DNA of 6,071 nt from Salinirussus sp. (GCA_028275005.1 JAQCNN010000287.1:1-6071); one strand, 5' to 3'; shown: positions 1-5,827, numbered from the stretch's first letter. Made by a program: numbers and translations. The notes: generated by a model not told the origin, from the sequence alone.

Positions 1-28
1 CAACGAACTCGCCTGGTATCGCTGCGTA

Positions 29-66
29 GTCGACCCTTATCACAGTTGTACAGGAGCTGGGTCGAC
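29..66. repeat. Inverted repeat, 8-bp arms
   Basis: GTCGACCC at 29-36 is matched by its exact reverse complement GGGTCGAC at 59-66, with a 22-nt AT-richer loop. The core GTCGAC is itself a palindrome, so part of the match is automatic. It lies downstream of the minus-strand PsiE-family gene and could be a distant terminator, or belong to a gene outside the window. Nothing else is recognisable in 1-130: the reading frames open from the left edge show no family I know. Confidence 0.3.
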
Positions 67-130
67 GGAGCTGTGTCGTGGCGGGGTCGAACAGGCTGTT
101 GTGTCCCGGGAGCGCCGTGAGAGGGGGCAG

Positions 131-580
131 CTAGTTGTAGCCCGGGTCGTCGGCGTCGTACCGGACGACAAAGTACGCGACGACGAGTCCGAGGAGGAGG
201 ACACCGAAGCCGCCGGCGGCTGTCAGGGCACCGGTCGCCGTCTCGAAGTCACTGATACGGAAGCTGATTATCTCGCGTGCGATCGCGATGATCGCAGCAC
301 CCACCACGATCCGTACGACGGGCTCGTTGCGGGCGTACGCGATCAGCGTCCGGTGAACCTCGACGATGATCAGCAGTAGAAGCACAGTGTCGAGCAGCCC
401 AACGACGGCAAGCGGGTCGGTGAAGTTCCCGCTCGTTATGAGGGCCCACAGGCTGAGTGTCAGGTCGAACACACCGATAAGAAACAACAGCAGGGTGAAG
501 TAGGCGGCCGCGAGCACGAGCCACTGCATCGCGATCACAGAGGGCTCCGTAACCCGCATCAGGTCGCTATCCGGTTTCAC
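131..580 (-). CDS. PsiE-family integral membrane protein
   Basis: A 149-residue protein with about four transmembrane segments (roughly residues 17-42, 55-76, 88-105 and 118-140). The order and loop motifs match the phosphate-starvation-inducible PsiE family (E. coli PsiE is about 136 aa): the segment IIVEVHRTLIAYA followed by VVGAAIIAIAREII is the family's most typical stretch. The biochemical role of PsiE is unknown; in E. coli it is induced by phosphate starvation, which need not apply here. The start is taken as the GTG at 580, because a TATA box at 603-610 puts the expected transcription start almost on it. An in-frame ATG at 559 (residue 8) is the alternative. The gene lies 133 nt downstream of the CARDB gene on the same strand but has its own promoter. 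Family call fairly sure, function unknown. Confidence 0.85.
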   Translation of the reverse strand: MKPDSDLMRVTEPSVIAMQWLVLAAAYFTLLLFLIGVFDLTLSLWALITSGNFTDPLAVVGLLDTVLLLLIIVEVHRTLIAYARNEPVVRIVVGAAIIAIAREIISFRISDFETATGALTAAGGFGVLLLGLVVAYFVVRYDADDPGYN

Positions 581-602
581 ATATCTATCCTGTCTGCGAG
601 GG

Positions 603-610
603 ATATATAT
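603..610 (-). promoter_or_regulatory. TATA box of the PsiE-family gene
   Basis: An ATATATAT run in otherwise GC-rich DNA is centred about 26 bp upstream of the GTG at 580 on the minus strand. Archaeal TATA boxes lie about 25-30 bp before the transcription start, so the transcript would begin at or within a base or two of the start codon. That is a leaderless mRNA, common in haloarchaea. This supports the GTG over the internal ATG at 559. Confidence 0.6.
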
Positions 611-672
611 GTGTTAGTCTTACCCACCCGGCCGGGCACACCTCGCCGTGCTCTGGGGTGGCCACCGCATCG

Positions 673-695
673 CGTGGCGGGGTGGAGACGCCACG
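673..695 (-). terminator. Hairpin after the CARDB gene, possible terminator
   Basis: CGTGGCG at 673-679 pairs perfectly with CGCCACG at 689-695 across a 9-nt loop. It begins about 19 nt past the stop codon of the minus-strand CARDB gene and upstream of the PsiE-family promoter. There is no T-run immediately after it on the minus strand, so it is not a classic intrinsic terminator. It could be an mRNA-end stabiliser or chance pairing in GC-rich DNA. Confidence 0.3.
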
Positions 696-713
696 AGACG
701 GGTCGACCGGGGG

Positions 714-1775
714 CTAAAACATACAATCAATCCACGGCAGAACGTCGGACGAACAGGTCGGGTCGACACCGCCGTCGGGGCCGGGTTGTGGGACCGAAAC
801 GGTCAGTTCGCCCGTCTCACCGCCCTCGTAGGTTCCGTTCGAGAGCTCGAACAGCTCCTGCTGGTCGACCTCCTCCCGGTCGAACGGTCCTGGGAGAGTG
901 TACACGGCGAGGTGCAGGTCACGCGGCTCGGCGTCGTCCGCGAGCTCGAACCGGACCGTGACCTCCGTCGGGTCCCCGTCGTCGTCGAACCTGGACTCGT
1001 TGTCGACGATACGCACAGCCCCCAGTTGGCTCTCGTTGGCCTGTCGCAACACCGAGGGGTTTCGGAGCACACCGTGACTGGAGTTGCCCAGCGCGGCCAG
1101 CAGGTCGTTCGGCCAGTACGCCGGTGGGGCAGGCGGGCTCGGGCCCGCGCCAAAGTCGACCTGCCAGTGGATTGGCCGGTGGTCGTCCTCGGGTTCGGTG
1201 ACCCGAAGCGTCTCACGGAGTGTGTCGTTTTCCCCGCTTGCTGTCATAGTGTGGGTGCCGGTATCACTGCTGTCGGTCTCGTGTGTAAAGCGGACAGTCT
1301 CGGTCTCGCCCGAGGCGAGTGTGACCTGTTCGGTACCGACAGTCACCCCGTCGACCGCGAAGGTGAGTGTTTGCGTCCCCGCCCGGGGCCCGGTGTTCTC
1401 GGTGACGATACCCACCGTCAGTGTCTCGTTTGCCTCGACAGTGCGGGGCTCCAGCCCACGGATATCGGAGGTGGCCACAGTCGGTGGGTCGCCAGGGGCG
1501 ACAGTCCGGTTTTCGGTGTCGTTCCCGCCGCGGTCGCCGGTGTCCTCGGCGGCCGTCGACGTGTACGAGACGGGCCTCTCGGGGCTGACGGCCTCTGCGA
1601 GGAGACCGGCGGTGGATTCCGGCCCGCCCGTCACGTCCACACCGTCGGTATCCGGGGCTGGGTGGCTACCGGGTGCGGTGGACTGGGCCGCCACGAGGCC
1701 GGTTACCGGTGACAGGATCACAGTAAGTACAACGCCGACCGTGAGGGCTCGGACGGAGCCCGCCCGGTCAGTCAT
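714..1775 (-). CDS. Secreted CARDB-domain protein
   Basis: A 353-residue protein from the ATG at 1775. Residues 1-31 form a Sec-type signal peptide: Arg at 4 and 9, a hydrophobic stretch 10-28, and likely cleavage near VAAQS. There is no twin-arginine motif and no lipobox Cys. A Thr/Asp/Gly-rich linker (about 32-100) leads to a CARDB-like Ig-fold domain (about 102-195), recognised from the pattern ..TVEANETLTV..TENTG..AGTQTLTF..DG... ending in a VRFTHE strand. The remaining part (about 196-353) has a second beta-rich stretch (EVTVRFELADDAEPRDLHLA) of no family I know. Eight N-x-S/T sequons suggest surface N-glycosylation. No C-terminal anchor or PGF-CTERM motif is present; the end carries two Cys (TCSSDVLPWIDCMF) that could form a disulfide. 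Probable role: extracellular binding or adhesion, substrate unknown. A GTG at 1808 would add 11 residues ahead of the signal peptide and seems less likely; an in-frame stop at 1866-1868 blocks further extension. Confidence 0.8.
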   Translation of the reverse strand: MTDRAGSVRALTVGVVLTVILSPVTGLVAAQSTAPGSHPAPDTDGVDVTGGPESTAGLLAEAVSPERPVSYTSTAAEDTGDRGGNDTENRTVAPGDPPTVATSDIRGLEPRTVEANETLTVGIVTENTGPRAGTQTLTFAVDGVTVGTEQVTLASGETETVRFTHETDSSDTGTHTMTASGENDTLRETLRVTEPEDDHRPIHWQVDFGAGPSPPAPPAYWPNDLLAALGNSSHGVLRNPSVLRQANESQLGAVRIVDNESRFDDDGDPTEVTVRFELADDAEPRDLHLAVYTLPGPFDREEVDQQELFELSNGTYEGGETGELTVSVPQPGPDGGVDPTCSSDVLPWIDCMF

Positions 1776-1909
1776 GGCCGTCCACCCGGTCCGCACACTG
1801 GCTGTCACCCGGCCCCTGGTCCGAGAGCCATGCTTCGCGACGCGAACCGGTGACGGTGACTCGACTCATGGCTGGAAGCACTCTATGCGAGGGAGCGGGA
1901 TATGGTAGT

Positions 1910-1946
1910 TATTAGTCGTATACCGGTCTGTCGACCGGTATTAGTC
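1910..1946. promoter_or_regulatory. Direct plus inverted repeat in divergent promoter region
   Basis: ATACCGGT at 1920-1927 and its exact reverse complement ACCGGTAT at 1934-1941 are separated by 6 bp. The same stretch is bracketed by two copies of TATTAGTC (1910-1917 and 1939-1946) whose starts are 29 bp apart. This is the AT-richest part of the gap between the divergent CARDB and padR genes. The TAATAA on the minus strand near 1909-1914 could serve as TATA element for the CARDB gene, which has no TATA-like sequence closer to its start; that would imply a leader of roughly 75-110 nt. The repeat is a good candidate operator for a dimeric regulator, possibly the neighbouring PadR protein (inference). 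Confidence 0.45.
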
Positions 1947-1991
1947 TCCTGCTGTCCCGAGACAGCGGCCCCGTGGTGCCCGGCCGGGTGT

Positions 1992-2005
1992 TATCAGCTC
2001 TGATA
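1992..2005. promoter_or_regulatory. Palindrome upstream of padR, candidate operator
   Basis: TATCAG at 1992-1997 and CTGATA at 2000-2005 form a 14-bp near-perfect palindrome with a 2-bp centre. It ends about 16 bp upstream of the TATA-like element at 2021-2027 that should drive the padR-family gene. Short PadR proteins usually bind palindromes near their own promoter, so autoregulation is plausible. The sequence is unrelated to the repeat at 1910-1946 and does not match the ATGT-N8-ACAT site described for bacterial PadR. Confidence 0.4.
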
Positions 2006-2020
2006 TGCACGGGAGAATGG

Positions 2021-2027
2021 TTATTAT
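2021..2027 (+). promoter_or_regulatory. TATA-like element of the PadR gene
   Basis: TTATTAT in GC-rich surroundings, about 38 bp upstream of the ATG at 2062. The expected transcription start would be near 2050, giving a leader of about a dozen nucleotides. The site also decides the start codon: the longer reading frame beginning at 2005 would start upstream of its own promoter. Confidence 0.5.
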
Positions 2028-2061
2028 CCGCCGTTGGAGTCACAGTGGTAAGGCAGAACAC

Positions 2062-2517
2062 ATGGACCCAGATCTAAGTCAGGAGTCTTCGACCCACACA
2101 CAGCAGCCGTCCGGGCACGACTCGACACAGGCGCAAGCGAACGGGGTCACAGACTCGGACCGGGTCCCCGGGCCACTCGGGGAGAACACACAACTCGACC
2201 GGTCGTTCGCCAGTGAGCACCTCGACGAACTCATACTCGCAATTCTCCTCTCCCACGGCGAGGCAAACGGGATGGAGATCATCCGGGAGTGCACCCGCCG
2301 TTTTGGCGTCCAGTTCAGCCCCGGGACCGTCTATCCACACCTCCACTCGCTCGAGGAGGACGGCACCCTCGCACAGCGCGAGACCGTCCAGACAAAGGAG
2401 TACCGTATCGCCGACGAACAGGCCGCAAAGGACTCCCTCACCGCCACGACCACACAGCTCACCTGGCTGAGTGAATTTTTCGGAACGACGCTCCGGCAGA
2501 CCGAGAGCCCGGAGTAG
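2062..2517 (+). CDS. PadR-family transcriptional regulator (short form)
   Basis: A 151-residue DNA-binding protein from the ATG at 2062; the frame is open further upstream (GTG/ATG-type starts to 2005), but that start precedes the promoter. Residues 1-47 are a polar tail rich in Ser, Thr, Gln and Asp, probably disordered. Residues about 52-118 form the PadR winged helix: ELILAILLSHGEANGMEI (first helices), FSPGTVYPHLHSLEEDG (recognition helix, the hallmark S/P-G-T-x-Y-P-x-L-x-x-L-E motif), then the wing ending in KEYRIAD. A single C-terminal helix (about 122-145) is all that remains for dimerisation, as in the short PadR subgroup. PadR proteins mostly repress genes for drug or phenolic-compound defence; the next gene downstream encodes a MATE exporter, which fits. 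A lone Cys (77) lies between the helices. The inducer is unknown. Confidence 0.9.
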   Translation: MDPDLSQESSTHTQQPSGHDSTQAQANGVTDSDRVPGPLGENTQLDRSFASEHLDELILAILLSHGEANGMEIIRECTRRFGVQFSPGTVYPHLHSLEEDGTLAQRETVQTKEYRIADEQAAKDSLTATTTQLTWLSEFFGTTLRQTESPE

Positions 2518-2544
2518 CCCCCACGAGACTCGACAGACAGTACA

Positions 2545-2569
2545 GCCGGACACAGTCGGCGTATCCGGC
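2545..2569 (+). repeat. Hairpin between the PadR and MATE genes
   Basis: GCCGGA at 2545-2550 pairs with TCCGGC at 2564-2569 over a 13-nt loop, starting 27 nt after the padR stop. A second small hairpin, GGTG-AAAAA-CACC, occupies 2608-2620. Either could stop or attenuate padR transcription or mark a regulator site. No T-run follows. The 188-nt gap otherwise holds no gene and no clear TATA box for the exporter, so read-through from the padR promoter is possible. Confidence 0.25.
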
Positions 2570-2705
2570 GGTTCCCGGTCGGAAGTAGCCAGTTCGGTGG
2601 GAACGGAGGTGAAAAACACCCCCGTAGGGACCTGCTGTGTTCGGTATCTCACACCCCACGCAGGTCGTTCGACACCGCTAACTGGCCAACAGCGCAACGG
2701 TCAGT

Positions 2706-4142
2706 GTGCGCGACCGTCTCGCCGTTGTCTGGGGGATGCTCGCCGGGTTGCTGGCTCGCGGGAACGTCATCGACCGTGGGCGGTTCGGTGAGACCGTCGG
2801 CCTCGCCTGGCCCCGTATCGTCACCGGCTTTGCCATCATGTCGAAGCGGACTGTCGACCTCGCCATCGTCGGGGTCGCGGTCGGGGGCGAGGCAGTCGCC
2901 GGACTGACTGTCGCCAACGCCTACTGGACGGTTGGGAAACTCGTCTTTATCGGCCTCGCCGGGGGGACCCTCTCGCTGGTGTCACAGAACTACGGCGGCG
3001 GGGACGCCGACCGGGCCGCCGAGGTTGCTGGGCTGAGTCTCCTGGTCGCCATCGGGCTTGCGGTGCCGGTGGTCACCCTGTTCGGGTTCGGGGCCCGCCC
3101 GCTGGTCGGGGTGGTCGGCGGCAGCCCGGCGACCACCCGCTTTGGGGCGGTGTATCTCGCCGTCGTCGCGCCCGGGCTGCTCTTCGAGGGGGTGAATCTC
3201 GTCGCCTCGCGCACCTACGCCGGGGTGGGCGACACCCGCACACCCATGAGCATCCGCGCCGGCGGCGCGGTGCTGAACGTCGCCCTCAGCGGGGGGCTGG
3301 TGTTCGGCGCCGGTCTGGGTGTGTTCGGGGCGGCGCTCGGGACGACACTCTCGACGGCCGCGGTCGCGGTCGTCTTTGCCTGGGGGCTGACAGGGCACAC
3401 ATACTTAGGTCGGGGCGCTAGCCCGATCCCGGTCGGCTTGGGGCTTCGGCCCACCGCTGGGCTCGTCCGACAGTTGGCAACCGTCTCCGCCCCGCTCGCG
3501 GCGCGACGGGTCGGACAGGGGCTGGCGGTGTTTCCGCTGCTCTGGGTCGCCGGGTCCTTTGGCTCCGCCGTCCTCGCGGCGGTCGGTGTGGGCCGGCAGG
3601 TCCGGGACCTGCTCAACGCCTTCGCGTGGGGGTTTTCCATCGCCGCGTCGACACTGGTCGGCCAGGCGTTAGGGGCCGCCGAAGAGGGGCTGGCGGCACT
3701 CTACGGTCGCGAGATAATCAAGCTCTCGCTGGTCGTCTATCTGTGCGCTGCCGCCGTCGTCCTGGTCGCCGCCCGACCGATCGCCGCCGTGTTCGTCGAC
3801 CGTGATATCGGCGTTACCGCCGCCTTCGTCCGGATTGCCGCGCTGAGTGTCGTGCCACTCGGTATCGACGGCTCGGCGACGGGCGCGCTCCGCGGGGCCG
3901 GCGACACCAGGGTCCCGTTCCTGGCAACACTCGCCGGCCTCTACCTGGTCGCGCTCCCGGTGGCTGTGCTCGGGACGGTCACCAGCCTGGGTGTGCTGGC
4001 ACTCCAGGCCGCGCTACTCGCCGAGACGGGGGTGCCGATGGTGGTGAATCTCCTCCGGTTTCGCACCGGCGCCTGGAAGGCGGTCAGCCGGGAGTTCCGG
4101 CCCGAACAGGAGGCCGACACAGACCCCGACCCCGGGGGCTGA
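2706..4142 (+). CDS. MATE-family multidrug/cation antiporter
   Basis: A 478-residue polytopic membrane protein of MATE size (usually 440-480 aa, twelve transmembrane helices in two homologous halves). MATE exporters expel cationic drugs, dyes or metabolites in exchange for Na+ or H+. The first helices read PRIVTGFAIMSKRTVDLAIVG, with Asp51 placed like the coupling aspartate of helix 1 in DinF-type archaeal members. The GGGDADRAAEVAG loop follows helix 2. The two-fold repeat shows as YAGVGDTRTP (about residues 170-180) and LRGAGDTRVP (about 394-403), the family's conserved loop seen once per half. The C-terminal tail is acidic (EQEADTDPDPGG). The start is the GTG at 2706; an ATG at 2736 (residue 11) is possible. 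It follows the PadR gene by 188 nt and precedes msrA by 39 nt, so it is probably cotranscribed with msrA and controlled by the PadR protein. Substrate unknown. Confidence 0.9.
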   Translation: MRDRLAVVWGMLAGLLARGNVIDRGRFGETVGLAWPRIVTGFAIMSKRTVDLAIVGVAVGGEAVAGLTVANAYWTVGKLVFIGLAGGTLSLVSQNYGGGDADRAAEVAGLSLLVAIGLAVPVVTLFGFGARPLVGVVGGSPATTRFGAVYLAVVAPGLLFEGVNLVASRTYAGVGDTRTPMSIRAGGAVLNVALSGGLVFGAGLGVFGAALGTTLSTAAVAVVFAWGLTGHTYLGRGASPIPVGLGLRPTAGLVRQLATVSAPLAARRVGQGLAVFPLLWVAGSFGSAVLAAVGVGRQVRDLLNAFAWGFSIAASTLVGQALGAAEEGLAALYGREIIKLSLVVYLCAAAVVLVAARPIAAVFVDRDIGVTAAFVRIAALSVVPLGIDGSATGALRGAGDTRVPFLATLAGLYLVALPVAVLGTVTSLGVLALQAALLAETGVPMVVNLLRFRTGAWKAVSREFRPEQEADTDPDPGG

Positions 4143-4181
4143 GAGCGACAGCCTCAATCCGCCGTGGCCCCGAACGGACGT

Positions 4182-4832
4182 ATGACAGCAGCGGAAGAAA
4201 CCGTCTCACAGTACGCCCTCGACACGGCGGCGCCGCCGTCGGAGACCCAGACTGCGACCTTCGGGATGGGCTGTTTCTGGGGTCCCGAGGCCCGCTTCGG
4301 TATCAGACCCGGGGTCGTTCGCACACGGGTCGGGTACGCCGGCGGCACCACACCGGAGCCCAGTTATTACAGCCTCGGCGACCACACCGAGGTCGTGCAG
4401 GTGTCCTACGACCCGGACGAGACGAGTTACGAGTCCCTCCTGGAGGTGTTCTGGGCACACCACGACCCCTTCTCGGCCCCGAAACGGCAGTACCGTGGTG
4501 TTGTGCTCGTCGCCGACGAACGTCAGCGGGCTGCTGCCGAGCGGACCCGTGAGCGACTGGCCACACGGGCCGGCCGCGAGGTGGCCACGCGCGTCGAACC
4601 CCTCGACGGGTTCACACTCGCCGAGGGCTACCACCAGAAGTACAGCCTCCGCTCGACGCCCGTCGGCGACCGGCTCCTGTCGGCGGGAGGGTTTGACATC
4701 GTTGACTCGGCGGTCGCCGCCCGGCTGAACGGCTTCGTCGCGGGACACGGTGACGACGACCGTCGGGCGGCGATACTCGGGGGGCTTGCCCTCCCGCCGG
4801 CCGTCATCACCGACCTCGAGGCGCGGCTGTGA
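4182..4832 (+). CDS. msrA: Peptide-methionine (S)-S-oxide reductase MsrA, single-Cys short-loop form
   Basis: A 216-residue cytosolic enzyme reducing the S-epimer of methionine sulfoxide in proteins. The ATG at 4182 is preferred; a GTG at 4164 would add six residues. The GCFWG motif gives catalytic Cys31 with Phe32 and Trp33; VGYAGG supplies the Tyr52 ligand; DHTEVVQVSYDP carries the catalytic Glu70; QYRG holds Tyr104; EGYHQKYS (148-155) is the conserved C-terminal motif. Two oddities: Cys31 is the only cysteine, so no resolving Cys exists and recycling must use an external thiol or other reductant. The loop between HHDP and QYR is only six residues (FSAPKR), missing the RQGND-G-T stretch, with its conserved Asp, found in E. 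coli-type MsrA. The tail from about 158 to 216 is an extension with no motif I recognise. Placement after the MATE gene (39 nt) suggests a joint stress response. Arginine codons are of the CGN type, as in the upstream genes. Confidence 0.92.
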   Translation: MTAAEETVSQYALDTAAPPSETQTATFGMGCFWGPEARFGIRPGVVRTRVGYAGGTTPEPSYYSLGDHTEVVQVSYDPDETSYESLLEVFWAHHDPFSAPKRQYRGVVLVADERQRAAAERTRERLATRAGREVATRVEPLDGFTLAEGYHQKYSLRSTPVGDRLLSAGGFDIVDSAVAARLNGFVAGHGDDDRRAAILGGLALPPAVITDLEARL

Positions 4833-4932
4833 CGGGCCGTTCGGTCGTCGCCGAGCGCCGTCGGCCACGGGCCGGGTGAGGTCCGGCGGACTGGGGCCGA
4901 CGCTCGCTGAACCGACACCCCGTGGTCCTCTC

Positions 4933-4998
4933 CGGTAGCCCTGGTCGTTCGGATGGGCGAGCCGCCCGGGACCGTCCTGTCAGCGGACCGGGCTACCG
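4933..4998. repeat. Compound stem-loop between msrA and the channel gene
   Basis: CGGTAGCCC at 4933-4941 is the exact reverse complement of GGGCTACCG at 4990-4998. Skipping one unpaired T at 4942, pairing continues with GGTC (4943-4946) against GACC (4986-4989), making a 13-bp stem with one bulge. Inside the 39-nt loop sits a second hairpin, GGGCG-AGC-CGCCC (4955-4967). The element ends 40 nt before the channel ATG at 5039 and begins 100 nt after the msrA stop. It could be a terminator for the msrA transcript, an operator, or a structured 5' leader of the channel mRNA. The rest of 4833-5038 shows no gene. A weak AT-richer patch near 5015-5024 is the only possible promoter element. Confidence 0.5.
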
Positions 4999-5038
4999 TA
5001 GCACTCGTTACCGGCGATTAGTAACTCCCACGTGACAC

Positions 5039-5812
5039 ATGGACAGGCCTACCAGACAGTTCGGCCGACTGCTCTCTGACCTGGACACCTGGAGGGGGAG
5101 ATACACGTCTTACCTGCTGTACAGCCTCAACGTCGGATTCCTGCTGTTGTATATCGTGGGCACCTACGAGTTCGCCAGGCCGTATCAGACACAGATCATC
5201 GCCGCCGAGTTCTGTCTGGCACTGGTCTTTCTCTTCGAGTACCTCTCCAGGCTGGACTACGCTGACAGCGCGCTGGACGAGGCGAGGAGTTTCTACTCGG
5301 TTGCCGACCTGCTGGCGATTCTTCCTGCGTTGCTGATTGTCTTTGTTCCAGTAGTCGGCCAGCTCGCGTTCTTTCGGAGCATCCAGGTCCTCAGGGTGCT
5401 CAGGTTCACCAGGATAGCCCTGGAGGATGACAACTTCTTCAACTACGAGCTCACCTCGAGACAGGTGGTCGTGGCGGAGCTTCTGATCCTCATATTCATC
5501 ATACTGAATCTTCACGCCGGCGCAATCTACGGGGTGGAGGCGGGGGTGAACGAGAGCTTCAACAACTACGGGGACACCCTGTACTACTCCGTCGTCGCGT
5601 TGACGACGACCGGTTTTGGCAACGCCGTGCCGGTCACCGCCGCCGGGAAGCTGGCGACGTCGGTCGCGCTCATCGCCGCTGTGACAGTTATTCCGTGGTT
5701 GGTAGTGCGGGCCAGGCAGACCGGCGAGGTCGACGTTCGGTGTGACCGGTGTGAGAATGACAAACACTACAGCGGGGCGAACTACTGCTGGAGGTGTGGC
5801 GAAGCACTCTGA
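5039..5812 (+). CDS. Voltage-gated K+ channel (Kv/KvAP type) with C-terminal zinc ribbon
   Basis: A 257-residue ion-transport protein in the six-segment layout: S1 25-43, S2 53-72, S3 86-103, S4 111-126, S5 143-165, pore helix and filter 177-195, S6 200-224. S4 carries Arg113, 119, 122 and 125 at three-residue spacing, with Gln116 replacing one expected Arg. Glu67 in S2 and Asp90 in S3 fit the charge-transfer acids of voltage sensors. The filter is TTTGFGN (189-195): GFG keeps the K+ signature in the form known from EAG/hERG channels, so K+ conduction is likely. S6 has no clear glycine hinge but a Pro at 219. After S6 a short cytoplasmic tail ends in a zinc ribbon, C235-x2-C238-x11-C250-x2-C253. 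The ATG at 5039 is the first start in frame after the stem-loop. Thirteen of 18 Arg codons are AGA/AGG, unlike the three upstream plus-strand genes (2 of 58), hinting at separate origin. Probable role: K+ flux and membrane potential in a salt-in halophile. Confidence 0.88.
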   Translation: MDRPTRQFGRLLSDLDTWRGRYTSYLLYSLNVGFLLLYIVGTYEFARPYQTQIIAAEFCLALVFLFEYLSRLDYADSALDEARSFYSVADLLAILPALLIVFVPVVGQLAFFRSIQVLRVLRFTRIALEDDNFFNYELTSRQVVVAELLILIFIILNLHAGAIYGVEAGVNESFNNYGDTLYYSVVALTTTGFGNAVPVTAAGKLATSVALIAAVTVIPWLVVRARQTGEVDVRCDRCENDKHYSGANYCWRCGEAL

Positions 5813-5827
5813 GACGGGACCGGGGCA

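Noticed and set aside
2..379. Plus-strand frame open from the left edge to 379, possible end of an upstream gene
   Set aside because: Most of it is antisense to the PsiE-family gene, and the free part (2-130) resembles no protein I know. A gene end cannot be supported.
648..1712. Long plus-strand open frame opposite the CARDB gene (354 codons)
   Set aside because: Lies wholly antisense to a gene with a clear signal peptide and domain. Its translation is rich in Arg, Gly, Val and Cys without any domain, as expected for a GC-rich antisense frame.
1084..1908. Second plus-strand open frame (274 codons) over the CARDB gene's 5' half
   Set aside because: Ser/Val/Arg-rich, no family features, and overlaps the other antisense frame. 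Explained by codon bias of the minus-strand gene.
2074..2697. Minus-strand frame of 207 codons opposite the PadR gene
   Set aside because: Antisense to a confident winged-helix gene, with a Cys/Arg-rich sequence untypical of haloarchaeal proteins.
3000..3400. Runs of GGGG in the MATE gene as possible G-quadruplexes
   Set aside because: They follow from Gly and Val codons in a GC-rich transmembrane gene; spacing is irregular and nothing suggests a function.
4206..4868. Minus-strand frame of 220 codons opposite msrA
   Set aside because: msrA is certain from its catalytic motifs; this frame is basic and lacks any domain.
5018..5767. Minus-strand frame of 249 codons opposite the channel gene
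   Set aside because: Mirror of a certain channel gene. Its Gln/Glu/Val richness follows from the complement of hydrophobic codons.
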